Shown here: positions 17,327-26,048 of the stretch, one piece after another | How positions within the stretch are numbered: the first letter of the stretch is position 1 | Layout of the letters: each line of letters starts with the position of its first letter | DNA from: Streptomyces milbemycinicus | Lineage (GTDB): Bacteria > Actinomycetota > Actinomycetes > Streptomycetales > Streptomycetaceae | Assembly: GCF_002154605.1 (NCBI RefSeq) | Contig: NZ_MUNE01000094.1 | Span: forward strand, 1-61,006 | DNA: 61,006 nucleotides | Direction of reading: 5' to 3' | Notes under the pieces: model-generated | What the model saw: only the letters and a program-made list of their open reading frames with translations | Told to the model about the DNA's origin: nothing | Database searches by the model: none | Position numbers and translations under genes: made by a program

Positions 17327-18520
17327 GTGAATTCCACACTCGATCTCGCCGAACCGGCAGCCCGGCTGGCCGACATCAAGCCCTCCCCGATCCGCGCCAT
17401 CTTCGACCGCGCGAGCGAGCTGGAACGCGCCGGAGAACGCGTCATCCACCTGGAGATCGGCCGTCCCGACTTCGACACCCCCGAGGTCGCCAAGCAGCGC
17501 GCGGCCCAGGCGATCGCGGACGGCAAGGTGCACTACGGACCCAACGCCGGCCAGCCGGAACTCCGTGCCGCCATCTCGCGCTACCTGGACCGGCGGCACA
17601 ACCTCACCTACAGCCCGGATGACGAGGTCCTCGTGACCATCGGCGCCAACGAGGCGGTCTTCCTCGCCATCATGGCGTTCTGTGGCCCGGGCGACGAGGT
17701 AGTCATACCAGTGCCCGCCTGGTCCGCGTACGTGGCCTGCGTACGGCTGGCCGGCGCGACCCCGGTGATCCTGCCGCTCAGCGCCGACGACGGTTACCAG
17801 GTCAACCCCGACGCCCTGGCGGCCGTGATGACCGAGCGCACCCGCATGGTGGTCCTGTGCACCCCGCACAATCCGACCGGCGCGGTGACCGACCCCAAGC
17901 GGCTGGCCGGTGTCGCCGACGTCGTCCGGGACACCCGGGCGCTGGTGCTGTCCGACGAGATCTACGCCGAGTTGGTCTACGGCGGACAGCGCCACATCTC
18001 CCCCGCTTCGGTGGCCGACCTGCGGCACCGGACACTGGTCGTCGGCGGTTTCGCCAAGGCGTACGCGATGGACGGCTGGCGGCTGGGCTGGCTCGCCGGG
18101 CCCAAGGAACTCGTACGGCCCGCGCTTCGGATCCGGCAGTTCACCACCATCTGCCCGACGACGTTCGCACAGCTCGGCGGTGCTGCCGCACTCGATGAGG
18201 CGGGTGCCGAACGGGAAGCGATGCGACAGGAGTTCGAGCGCCGCCGCAACGTGGCACTGGAGGTGCTGGCCCAGCAGGACGTCCTCTCGCCCGGTGAGCC
18301 GGGCGGGGCCTTCTACCTGTACCTGAGCTACCCCGAGCGCCTCGGCCCTTCCGATGAACTGGCCTGGCGGCTCCTGGAGGAACAGCACGTCGCCGTCGTT
18401 CCCGGTACCGCCTTCGACTCCGACGGTGGGAAGCACGCCCTGCGCATCTCCTACGCCTGCGGCATCGACGACCTTCGCGAAGGACTCAACCGTCTCGTCG
18501 CCACCGTGCAAAGCAACTGA
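17327..18520 (+). CDS. PLP-dependent aminotransferase, class I/II
   Basis: 397 residues, fold-type I. Visible are HLEIGRPDFDTPE, the HYGPNAGQPELRAAI entry, the CTPHNPTGAV loop, LVLSDEIYAELVY and the PLP lysine in VVGGFAKAYAMDGWRLGW; the C-terminal Arg is in ALRISYACG. The GTG has AAGGAG nine bases upstream. It is the last gene of the GntR-controlled unit and would deaminate the imported amino acid to a keto acid that the FAH and SDR enzymes process; this order is inference. Confidence 0.9.
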   Translation: MNSTLDLAEPAARLADIKPSPIRAIFDRASELERAGERVIHLEIGRPDFDTPEVAKQRAAQAIADGKVHYGPNAGQPELRAAISRYLDRRHNLTYSPDDEVLVTIGANEAVFLAIMAFCGPGDEVVIPVPAWSAYVACVRLAGATPVILPLSADDGYQVNPDALAAVMTERTRMVVLCTPHNPTGAVTDPKRLAGVADVVRDTRALVLSDEIYAELVYGGQRHISPASVADLRHRTLVVGGFAKAYAMDGWRLGWLAGPKELVRPALRIRQFTTICPTTFAQLGGAAALDEAGAEREAMRQEFERRRNVALEVLAQQDVLSPGEPGGAFYLYLSYPERLGPSDELAWRLLEEQHVAVVPGTAFDSDGGKHALRISYACGIDDLREGLNRLVATVQSN

Positions 18521-18576
18521 ACACTCGGGCGCCCCATGGCGGGAACGACTACGGCCGCATTATGTGAGCCACCTGT

Positions 18577-18591
18577 GTACTGCGTAAGTAC
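18577..18591. promoter_or_regulatory. GTACT-N5-AGTAC inverted repeat before MMPL remnant
   Basis: A perfect 5-base inverted repeat with a five-base spacer, 95 bases before the MMPL start codon. The form fits TetR-type operators, which often guard MMPL exporters, but no TetR gene is next to it. Confidence 0.45.
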
Positions 18592-18686
18592 TAGCCCAGA
18601 TTGTCGGCAGCTACACGACGACTGCACAGTCCCGTTCCGGGAGTCTGGCGAGGTCCCCGAGGCCAGAACGTGTGGAGACCTCGGCC

Positions 18687-19655
18687 ATGGCTGCTTTCCT
18701 TTACCGACTGGGCCGGCTGGCCTTCCGGCGGCGCTGGTTCGTCGCCGTGCTGTGGGTGGTGGTGCTGGGCGCGGTCGGCTTCGGCGCCGCCACGGCGCCC
18801 GACGCACCCGACCAGAACAACTCCATGCCGGGTATCGAATCCCACAAGGCATTCGACCTGATGGAGTAGCGATTCCCCCGGCACCACCGCCAACGGGGCG
18901 AACGCCCGGGTCGTCTTCGTGGCGCCAAAGGGGGAGAAGGTCACCGCCGGCGACAACCGGGCGGCGATCGAGAAGCTGGTGGACGAGGCGGCCGACGGGT
19001 CGCAGGTTGCCGGTGCCGTGAGTCCCTTCCAGGCGAAGGGGGCGAGCCGCGACGGCACGACGGCGTACGCCACCGTCACCTTCGGGGTGACGGCCCACGA
19101 TCTCACCGACACCTCCAAGGAGCATCTGGAGCACGCCATCGGTCAGGCCCGGAAGTCGGGCCTGACCGTCGAAGTCGGCGGCACCGCGCTGGCGGGCGGT
19201 GTCACCGCCGAGATCATCGGCGTCGGCATGGCCGCCATCATGTCCCTGGCCAGCACCCTGGGCCTGTCCTCCACCACCGGCACCCTGGCCACGATGCTCG
19301 GCCTCGCGTGCGGCCTCGACTACGCGGTGTTCATCGTCTCCCGCTACCGCGAGGAGCGAGCCAAGGGACATGAGCCCCAGGAAGCGGCGGGTCTGGCTGT
19401 CGGCACCGCCGGATCGGCGGTTGTTTTCGCCGGCCTCACCGTCGTCATCGCACTGGCCGGACTTTCCGTGGTCGGTGTCCCGATGCTGACCACGATGAGG
19501 TTGTCCGCCGAGCGGTCGTCATCGGCGTCCTCGTCGCCCTCACCCAGGTGCCGGCGTTCATTGGCTTCTGGCCGCGTGCAGTGCTCTCGCGCTCCGTCCG
19601 CAAGCGTGGCAGGAGCAAGGAAGCCGACGAGAACAACGGCGGCAGCCGCTGGGCC
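18687..19655 (+). pseudogene. MMPL/RND transporter remnant
   Basis: The ATG at 18687 begins a typical MMPL N-terminus (FLYRLGRLAFRRRWFVAVLW). At DLME the frame hits TAG where the family has Gln (LLEQRFP), so CAG to TAG is likely. One extra C in a run of five then shifts the frame, after which TTANGANARVVFVAPKGEKV continues. Further on, a deletion of roughly 35 residues joins TAEIIGVGM to SLASTLGLSSTTGTLATMLG. After VVGVPMLTTM another shift leads to VVIGVLVALTQVPAFIGFWP. It stops near 19655, where a histidine kinase remnant begins. A normal MMPL protein has about 700 residues, so more than half is gone. Confidence 0.88.
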
Positions 19656-20249
19656 CGTGCGCATCGCGCGTGAGCTGCACGACGTCGTCGCCCACCACCT
19701 CGCACTGGCCAACGCCCAGGCCGGCACCGTCGCCGAACTCGCCGGCACGACCTCCTCGGCCCTGCTCGAACTCAAGGCCACCGTCGGCCTGCTGCGCCAC
19801 GCCGACGACACGGACGAGCCCCTGGAACCCGCTCCCGGGCTCGCTCAGCTCCCCGAACTGACCGCCTCGTTCCAAAGCGCGGGGCTCACGGTCAAGGTCA
19901 CCACCGAGGGGAACCCCGGCCGCTCTCCGCCAGCGCGGATCTCACGGCGTACCGCATCGTGCAGGAGGCATTCACCAACGTCACCAAGCACGCCGCCACC
20001 GGTTCGGCCGAGGTGCGGCTCGTCTACGTCGATGGCCTGCTGGGCATCACCGTCACCAACGAGGGAGGCAGAAAACCGCCTTCCCCTCCTGCCCCGGACA
20101 GCGGATACGGCCTCATCGGCATGCGCGAGCGCGCCGTCTCGGCCGGGGGCCGCCTGCGCGTGGGCCATCGCCCTCAAGGCGGCTTCGAAGTCTTTGTCGA
20201 ACTGCCGCTGTGCCCCCTCGCCCCGGGAGAAGTCAGGCGGCGGGCTTGA
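19656..20249 (+). pseudogene. Two-component histidine kinase remnant (HisKA_3/NarL class)
   Basis: The dimerisation box IARELHDVVAHHLALANAQA with the phospho-accepting His is followed, after an apparent short deletion, by LLELKATVGLLRHADD. A one-base shift near 19920 changes frame, and the ATPase part continues as QEAFTNVTKHAATGSAEVRL, VTNEGG and GYGLIGMRERAVSAGGRL. The N-terminal sensor region is absent, because the remnant is joined directly to the MMPL remnant. Its last bases overlap the convergent alcohol dehydrogenase gene. Confidence 0.86.
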
Positions 20250-21297
20250 GGGTGGAGATGTCGATGACGAAGCGGTAGCGCACATCACTGTTGAGGACGC
20301 GCTTGAAGGCATCGTTGATCTGGTCGGCGCGCACCACTTCGACCTCGGCGCCGATGCCGTGCTCGGCACAGAAGTCCAGCATCTCCTGCGTCTCCGGGAT
20401 GCCGCCGATCAGGGATCCGGCCAGGGAACGGCGTCCGGCCAGCAGGGAGAAGACTCCGGCGGAGATGGGCTGGTCGGGAACCCCGAGGTAGACCATGGTG
20501 CCCTCGGTCGTCAGCAGGTTCAGGTGGGCGTCGACGTCCAGCGGGGCGGAGACCGTGCAGATGATGAGGTCGAAGGTGCCGGCGAGTTCTTCGAAGGTGG
20601 TGGGGTCGCTGGTGGCGTAGTAGTGGTCGGCGCCCAGCTTCAGGCCGTCGTCCTTCTTGCGCAGGGACTGCGACAGGACGGTGACCTCGGCGCCCATTGC
20701 GTGGGCGAGCTTGACTGCGACGTGGCCGAGCCCGCCCAGGCCGATGACGGCGACCTTCTTGCCGGGGCCCGCGTTCCAGTGCTTGAGCGGGGAGTAGGTG
20801 GTGATGCCCGCGCACAGCAGCGGTGCAGCCTCCTGGAGGGAGAGTCCCTCAGGGATGCGGACAGCGAAGTTCTCGTCGACGACGATGTGGCTGGAGTAGC
20901 CGCCCTGGGTGGGCTCGTCGCCCCGGTAGCGGTCGATGTCACCGTAGGTCTCGACCGATCCGCCACCGGTGCAGTACTGCTGCCGGCCGTCCGCGCAGTT
21001 GTCGCAGCGGCCGCAGGAGTTGATGATGACGCCGACGCCGACCCGGTCGCCCACCTGGTGGGCGCTGACCTCGGATCCGGTCCCGGTGACGATACCGGCG
21101 ATCTCGTGGCCGGGGACCATGGGGAACAGGCCCTTGCCCCAGTCGCCGTGGACCTGGTGGATGTCGCTGTGGCAGATTCCGCTGTAGTGGATCTCGACCA
21201 TGATGTCGTGGGCGCCGAGGTCCCGGCGCTCGATCGTGGTGCGGGTGAGCGGCTCTCCGGCAGCCGCAGCCGCGAAGGCAGTGACGGTGGAAGTCAC
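20233..21297 (-). CDS. Zinc-dependent NAD(P) alcohol dehydrogenase (YahK/cinnamyl type)
   Basis: 354 residues. Catalytic zinc ligands are visible in [16 protein letters not shown] (Cys), PGHEIAG (His) and LLCAGITTY (Cys), and the structural zinc site has four Cys in [15 protein letters not shown]. The Rossmann motif is [15 protein letters not shown]. The GTG at 21297 has GGAAAGGA upstream. It reduces or oxidises aldehydes and alcohols with NADP(H) and is the last gene of the minus-strand oxidoreductase island, 49 bases after the SRPBCC gene. Confidence 0.93.
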   Translation of the reverse strand: MTSTVTAFAAAAAGEPLTRTTIERRDLGAHDIMVEIHYSGICHSDIHQVHGDWGKGLFPMVPGHEIAGIVTGTGSEVSAHQVGDRVGVGVIINSCGRCDNCADGRQQYCTGGGSVETYGDIDRYRGDEPTQGGYSSHIVVDENFAVRIPEGLSLQEAAPLLCAGITTYSPLKHWNAGPGKKVAVIGLGGLGHVAVKLAHAMGAEVTVLSQSLRKKDDGLKLGADHYYATSDPTTFEELAGTFDLIICTVSAPLDVDAHLNLLTTEGTMVYLGVPDQPISAGVFSLLAGRRSLAGSLIGGIPETQEMLDFCAEHGIGAEVEVVRADQINDAFKRVLNSDVRYRFVIDISTLKPAA

Positions 21298-21346
21298 GGT
21301 CCGGTCCTTTCCAATGGTGCTGGGGGGTGTGGCTGGGCGGTCGCGG

Positions 21347-21784
21347 TCAGCGCAGGGTCTTGTGCAGGGCGGCGATCGCGGGGGCGTAGGCAGCTTCGGC
21401 GATGGCGGCGACGGCCTCGTCAGGGGTGTGGCCATCGGCGGCGTCGAAGGTCGCGGACCAGGTGAGGAAGGCTCCACCGCTGTCGGCGACGGGCCAGACC
21501 TGCATGGTTGAGCGGTAGCCGCGCACCGGGAGCGGCGAGTCGATGATCTCGTACGTCAGAGCGCGCCGCGCGTCGTCGAGAGCCACGAGCCGCTCCTGGA
21601 ACGTGCTGCCGTCCGTGCCGGTGAGGACGCGCACCGCGCCCGGCGCGAACTCGCTCTCGCCTTCTACGACTTCGCTGGACCGGATGGCTGGGTGCCATTC
21701 GGGTAGGCCGTTGAACCGCCGTACGACGGACCACAGTTCATCTGCGGAACTGGTGAACACGGAACTCCAGTAAGCCTCGGCCAT
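21347..21784 (-). CDS. SRPBCC-fold protein (polyketide-cyclase-like)
   Basis: 145 residues. The START/Bet v1-like fold is shown by [36 protein letters not shown] and [13 protein letters not shown]. Such small helix-grip proteins bind hydrophobic ligands and sometimes act as cyclases. The ATG at 21784 follows GGAGGAA. It sits between the ADH and RidA-like genes in the same direction, so it is likely part of that operon; its ligand is unknown. Confidence 0.85.
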   Translation of the reverse strand: MAEAYWSSVFTSSADELWSVVRRFNGLPEWHPAIRSSEVVEGESEFAPGAVRVLTGTDGSTFQERLVALDDARRALTYEIIDSPLPVRGYRSTMQVWPVADSGGAFLTWSATFDAADGHTPDEAVAAIAEAAYAPAIAALHKTLR

Positions 21785-21890
21785 GGTTCCTCCTCGGGAC
21801 AGGATCAATTAGCGACAGAGCGGGGGGACGGGGTCTGCGGGTGGACCGTCGGTCCGAACGTGAGCCGCCCGCAGACCCGGTGGTGGAACC

Positions 21891-22292
21891 TCAGGCGGGC
21901 AGGCGCGTATCAAGGACGAAGCTGATCTCGATGAGCTGGCCCGGGAAGAACAGCGAAGCGACGCCCACCGTGCTGCTGGTGGGCCGGTGGGCGCCGAAGT
22001 AGGCGAGGTTGGCAGCGGCCATGGCCATGTTGTGCTCGGGCAGGTTCACCACGAACTGGGTCTCGGAGATGACCTGGTTGCGGGTGGCGCCGTAGTGGGC
22101 GAGGACCTTCTCGAAGTTGGCGTAGACCTGCTTGAGCTGGGCGTCGAAGTCGTCCGGGTGGAGGAAATCGCCCTTCTCGTCGTGGGAGAGCTGGCCGGAG
22201 ACGTAGATGGTGTCGTCGGCCTTGATGGCCTGGGCGAAGCCGAACTCGTCCTCGCCGGAGACGTTGTGGCTGAAGGAGTCGATGGTGGTCAT
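21891..22292 (-). CDS. RidA-like protein (YjgF/YER057c/UK114 family), copy 1
   Basis: 133 residues, family-typical length, with TIYVSGQLSHDEKGDF and FVLDTRL. In RidA enamine/imine deaminases an invariant Arg sits in a PARS-like segment near residue 105; here that segment reads RPTSSTVGVASL, so the Arg appears to be Ser. It may therefore not deaminate 2-aminoacrylate but have another reactive-intermediate role. It is closely similar to copy 2 at 26745-27146. It lies 27 bases after the SDR gene in the same operon, and GGAG precedes the start. Confidence 0.9.
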   Translation of the reverse strand: MTTIDSFSHNVSGEDEFGFAQAIKADDTIYVSGQLSHDEKGDFLHPDDFDAQLKQVYANFEKVLAHYGATRNQVISETQFVVNLPEHNMAMAAANLAYFGAHRPTSSTVGVASLFFPGQLIEISFVLDTRLPA

Positions 22293-22319
22293 GGTGTTAC
22301 TCCTGTTGCTGGGGGTCGG

Positions 22320-23063
22320 TTACCAGTTCTGGCGGGTGGGGGAGATGATCAGGTCGTTGACGGTGACATCGGCCGGCTGGTCGAGGGCGTAGACGACGGC
22401 GTCGGCGACGCTCTGCGGGGTGATGGCGATCTCGTTGAGTTCCTTGGCGGCCTGCCTGCCCACGGGGTCGGTGACCTTGTCGGCCCAGCCGGTGTCGATG
22501 ACGCCGGGGCTGATGGTGCTGGCCTTGATGCCCTCACGGACCCCGAGTTCCTTGCGCATGCTCTCGGTGACGGCCTGGACGAAGAACTTCGTGGCGCAGT
22601 AGACACCGGCGCCGTCGCCGACCTGGTGGCCGGCCACCGAGTCCATGTTCAGGATGTGGCCGGAGTTCTGCCGGAGCATCACGGGCAGGACCGCGTGGAT
22701 GGCGTTCAGATAGCCCCGGATGTTGACCTCGATCATCCGGTTCCAGTCGTCGAGCGCGCGGTCCTTCCAGTACGAGAACAGCATCAGGCCCGCATTGTTG
22801 ACCAGGACGTCGATGCCGCCGTGGTTGTCGACCGCGAATTCGGCCAGTTCCTGGACCGCGTCGGCGTCCGTCACGTCGGTGGCCCTGGCCGTGACGGTGC
22901 CGCCGGCCTGGCGGATGTCGGCGACCAGCCGGTCGAGCCCGTCCTGGTCACGGGCGGCGGCGACGATTTTGGCACCCCGCGCCGCGAGGGCCTTGGCGGA
23001 GGCGGCGCCGATGCCGGAGGAGGCGCCGGTGATGACGACGATCTTGCCGTCGAGGTGGTTCAT
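22320..23063 (-). CDS. Classical SDR oxidoreductase (YdfG-like)
   Basis: 247 residues with a complete classical SDR active site: VVITGASSGIGAASAKAL, VLVNNAGLMLF, NMDSVAGHQV (Ser) and YCATKFFVQ (Tyr, Lys). The C-terminal part (ITPQSVADAVVYALDQP, VNDLIISPTRQNW) fits NADP-dependent serine/3-hydroxy acid dehydrogenase-like enzymes. The start at 23063 is chosen at the SDR motif; the open frame upstream lies inside the IS110 element. The insertion 5' of this gene probably cut it off from its original promoter. Confidence 0.92.
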   Translation of the reverse strand: MNHLDGKIVVITGASSGIGAASAKALAARGAKIVAAARDQDGLDRLVADIRQAGGTVTARATDVTDADAVQELAEFAVDNHGGIDVLVNNAGLMLFSYWKDRALDDWNRMIEVNIRGYLNAIHAVLPVMLRQNSGHILNMDSVAGHQVGDGAGVYCATKFFVQAVTESMRKELGVREGIKASTISPGVIDTGWADKVTDPVGRQAAKELNEIAITPQSVADAVVYALDQPADVTVNDLIISPTRQNW

Positions 23064-23131
23064 GAAGGGTGTCCTAATCCGTGTGTAGGGATTCCAGCCG
23101 GGCCCCGGCGGGGTGGCTGGTCTTGCTGATG

Positions 23132-23247
23132 GACGGGGTCGTGATGGCCCGCGGGTGCCGGGTGAATCCCTTTGTGTGTCCCGGCCCTTTGGAGGCCTTA
23201 CGAGAGACCGGCGACAGCCGGCGCCCTCGGGCCACCACGACCCCGTC
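23132..23247 (+). ncRNA. Candidate IS110 bridge RNA
   Basis: GACGGGGTCGTGATGGCCCG at 23132-23151 pairs with CGGGCCACCACGACCCCGTC at 23228-23247 with one mismatch. The stem continues inward as GCGGGTGCCGG against CCGGCGCCCT with few defects. The inside also holds small hairpins such as CCGGC-GACA-GCCGG at 23210-23223. IS110-group elements express a bridge RNA from the non-coding region 5' of the transposase that pairs with target and donor DNA. Location and size (116 bases or more) fit; no homologue was compared. Confidence 0.6.
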
Positions 23248-23460
23248 CGGAACCCGCGTTCGTTGATCGTCTTGGTGCGAGCCCTCCGCAGGGCGACCTC
23301 TTCCTTCCTCCCGAGCCCCGAGCTCTTCGCAAGACAGAGGCCCCTGCGGTCCGCTGGTGCCACGAACGGCTGGCGAGATGGCGGACCGACGAGTCCTGGG
23401 ATTAGGTCGCCGCGTGGCCCGCACAGGCTTCTCACCTGCGCGAACAGCAACAGAACGGAG

Positions 23461-24708
23461 ATGGATGTGACAGTGTTCTGCGGCATCGACTGGGCCGAGG
23501 ACCACCACGATGTCGCCATGGTCGACGAGACGGGCACCCTGCTCGCCAAGCGCCGCATCGGCGACGACGCGGACGGCTACCGCCTGCTGCTCGGTCTGCT
23601 CGCCGAGTACGGCGACACCTCCGAGGCCCCGATACCGGTGGCCATCGAGACCTCGCGCGGCCTGCTGGTCGCCGTCCTGCGGACCGGCAAACGGCCGATC
23701 TACGCGATCAACCCGCTGGCCGCCGCCCGCTACCGCGACCGGCACGGCGTGAGCCGCAAGAAGTCCGACCCCGGCGACGCCCTGGTCCTGGCGAACATCC
23801 TGCGCACCGACATGCACGCCCACAGACCCCTGCCCGCCGACTCCGACCAGGCCCGCGCCATCGCCGTGCTCGCCCGCGCCCAGCAGGACGCCGTCTGGAA
23901 CCGCCAGCAGCTCGTCAACCAGGTCCGCTCGCTCCTGCGCGAGTACTACCCGGCCGCCCTGGACGCCTTCCTCGGCAAGCAGCACGGCCTGGCCCGCGCG
24001 GAAGCCCGCACCGTCCTGGCCACCGCTCCGACCCCGGCCAGGGCGGCCCGGCTGTCCCTCCCCCAGCTGCGGGCCGCTCTCAGACGGGCCGGCCGACAGC
24101 GAGGCATCGACACTGAAGCCGAGCGCCTGCGCGACATCCTCCGTAGCGACCGCGCCCGCCAGCCCTCCGCCGTCGAGGACGCGATGGGCCACCAGCTTTC
24201 GGCCCTGATACGCCAGTTGGACGCCGCATGCCTTGCGGCCGACGAGCTCGCTGAGGCGGTGGAGACCCATTTTCGCCAGCACCCGGACGCTGAGATCCTG
24301 CTCAGCTTCCCCGGCCTCGGGGTCCAGCTGGGTTCCCGGGTGCTCGCCGAGATCGGGGACGACCGCGCCCGCTTCGCCGACGCCCGTGCGCTGAAGGCCT
24401 ACTCCGGCTCCGCGCCGGTCACCCGCGCCTCCGGCAAGAAGCGGTACGTCGGGCGGCGTCACATCAAGAACAACCGCCTCATCGACGCCGGCTTCCTCTG
24501 GGCCTTGTCCGCCATGCGGGTGTCGCCTGGAGCCAATGCCCACTACAAGCGGCGACGCGAGCGCGGAGACTGGCACGCCGGGGCTCAGCGGCACCTGTTC
24601 AACCGGATGATCCGCCAGCTTTACCACTGCCTGCAGGCCGGGCGGCTCTTCGACGAGCAGCATGCGTTCACCTCCGGTCACTCAGCAGCCCTGGCCGCAG
24701 CGGCTTGA
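23461..24708 (+). CDS. IS110-family transposase (DEDD plus serine)
   Basis: 415 residues and uninterrupted. The RuvC-like acidic residues are visible in VFCGIDWAEDHHDVAMVD, PVAIETSRGLLVAVL and KKSDPGDALVLANIL. The C-terminal Tnp domain has FPGLGVQLGSRVLAEIGDD and AYSGSAPVTRASGKKR, where the nucleophilic Ser of the family lies. The ATG at 23461 follows ACGGAG. The length matches IS110 relatives, and no frame damage is seen, so the element may be active. Confidence 0.95.
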   Translation: MDVTVFCGIDWAEDHHDVAMVDETGTLLAKRRIGDDADGYRLLLGLLAEYGDTSEAPIPVAIETSRGLLVAVLRTGKRPIYAINPLAAARYRDRHGVSRKKSDPGDALVLANILRTDMHAHRPLPADSDQARAIAVLARAQQDAVWNRQQLVNQVRSLLREYYPAALDAFLGKQHGLARAEARTVLATAPTPARAARLSLPQLRAALRRAGRQRGIDTEAERLRDILRSDRARQPSAVEDAMGHQLSALIRQLDAACLAADELAEAVETHFRQHPDAEILLSFPGLGVQLGSRVLAEIGDDRARFADARALKAYSGSAPVTRASGKKRYVGRRHIKNNRLIDAGFLWALSAMRVSPGANAHYKRRRERGDWHAGAQRHLFNRMIRQLYHCLQAGRLFDEQHAFTSGHSAALAAAA

Positions 24709-24753
24709 CTTGTTAGGCACGCGAGATGTCTTTCGGGTGGTCGGCGGCGAAGG

Positions 24754-25866
24754 TCAGCGCTTGGTGCGGCGCCGTACGACATAGGCGTACTGCTCCGGCC
24801 AGCGGGTCTCGGCGCCGAGTTCGAGCGCGGCGTGCTGCGGCCAGTAGGGATGGCGGAGCAGTTCGCGGCCGAGCAGGATGGCGTCGGCCTGCCCGCCGGC
24901 GACGATCTCCTCGGCGTGGTGCGGGTCGGTGATCATGCCCACGGCGCCGGTGGGAAGGCCGGTCTCGGTGCGGGCCTGGGCGGCGAAGGGGACCTGGTAG
25001 CCGGGCCCGGTGAGGATGCGGGCGTCGGGGACCATGCCGCCGGAGGACACGTCGAGCAGGTCCACGCCGTGCGCGTGGAGCTCCTTGGCGAGGCGAACGG
25101 TGTCGTCACCGGTCCAGCCCTCGCGGTCGTCCTCGGCATTCTCGGTCAGCCAGTCGGTGGCCGAGGTGCGGAAGAAGACCGGCAGCTCGTCGGGCCACAC
25201 CGCCCGTACGGCATCCACGACCTCCAGCGCGAAACGCAGCCGGTTCTCGAAGCTGCCGCCGTAGGCGTCGGTGCGGTGGTTGGAGGCCGGGGAGAGGAAG
25301 GAGTTGATCAGATAGCCGTGGGCGCCGTGCACCTCGGCCACCTGGAAACCGGCGGCCAGCGCGCGCTCGGCCGAGGCGGCGAAGTCCCGTACCAGCTGCT
25401 GGATTTCGTCGACGGTCAGCTCGTGCGGAACGGGCAGCCCGGCGAAGGCGACCGCGCTGGGCGCCACGGCCCGGTAGCCGCCCTCCGCCTCGGGCACGTA
25501 CCGGTCGGTGAGCCAGGGCTTGTCGACGGACGCCTTGCGACCGGCGTGGGCGAGCTGGATGGCCGGGACCGAGCCGTGGGCCTTGATGGCCGCGGTGACG
25601 CGGGCGAACGCCTCCTGCTGGCGGTCGTTCCACAGGCCCAGGTCCCAGGGGCTGATGCGCCCGTCGGGACGGACACCGGTGGCCTCGGCCATGACCAGAC
25701 CGGCGCCGCCGGCCGCCCGCGAGGCGAGGTGAGTGAGGTGGAAGTCGGTCGGTGCACCCGTATCCGGCCCGTCGGGGGCGGCGGAGTACATGCACATCGG
25801 TGACATCCAGACCCGGTTGGGTATCTCGAGCGACCGCAGGGTCAGCGGGGTGAACAGGGCACTCAC
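24754..25866 (-). CDS. NADH:flavin oxidoreductase, old yellow enzyme family (YqjM-like)
   Basis: 370 residues, an FMN-binding TIM barrel. It starts LFTPLTLRSLEIPNRVWMSP with the YqjM-type Cys in PMCMYSA, then IQLAHAGRKAS, the substrate-binding histidine region EVHGAHGYLINSFLSP, GGSFENRLRFALEVV and the FMN phosphate site AILLGRELLRHPYWP. Such enzymes reduce activated C=C bonds of enones, quinones and nitro compounds. The GTG at 25866 follows GAGGAGAA. It lies in the oxidoreductase island downstream of the GntR-controlled genes. Confidence 0.94.
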   Translation of the reverse strand: MSALFTPLTLRSLEIPNRVWMSPMCMYSAAPDGPDTGAPTDFHLTHLASRAAGGAGLVMAEATGVRPDGRISPWDLGLWNDRQQEAFARVTAAIKAHGSVPAIQLAHAGRKASVDKPWLTDRYVPEAEGGYRAVAPSAVAFAGLPVPHELTVDEIQQLVRDFAASAERALAAGFQVAEVHGAHGYLINSFLSPASNHRTDAYGGSFENRLRFALEVVDAVRAVWPDELPVFFRTSATDWLTENAEDDREGWTGDDTVRLAKELHAHGVDLLDVSSGGMVPDARILTGPGYQVPFAAQARTETGLPTGAVGMITDPHHAEEIVAGGQADAILLGRELLRHPYWPQHAALELGAETRWPEQYAYVVRRRTKR

Positions 25867-26048
25867 GGTGGTTCTCCTCAGGGTGGGGGGCTTGGTCGGC
25901 CACGGGACAGTGGCCTGAACTTCGGGTGGTATGGGGGGTTGTGTGCGACGTTCTGCGTTCGGCCGTCGGATGTGCCGAGGGGTGTCGGCCCTGCCGCTGT
26001 GGGCTTCCACCCACCGCGAGCGGGCCATGCGCGCGGCGGGCGGCTGGT

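Larger units (their letters stand above)
23085..24720 (+). mobile_element. IS110-family insertion sequence, apparently intact
   Basis: The element is inferred from the intact transposase (23461-24708) and the structured non-coding left part. IS110 elements lack clear terminal repeats, so the ends are approximate. It lies between two minus-strand genes of the oxidoreductase island (OYE ending at 24754, SDR starting at 23063) and is oriented against them. Confidence 0.75.

Noticed and set aside
18919..21465. 848-residue open frame on plus
   Set aside because: It joins MMPL and kinase remnants and then runs antisense through the ADH gene; only high GC keeps it open.
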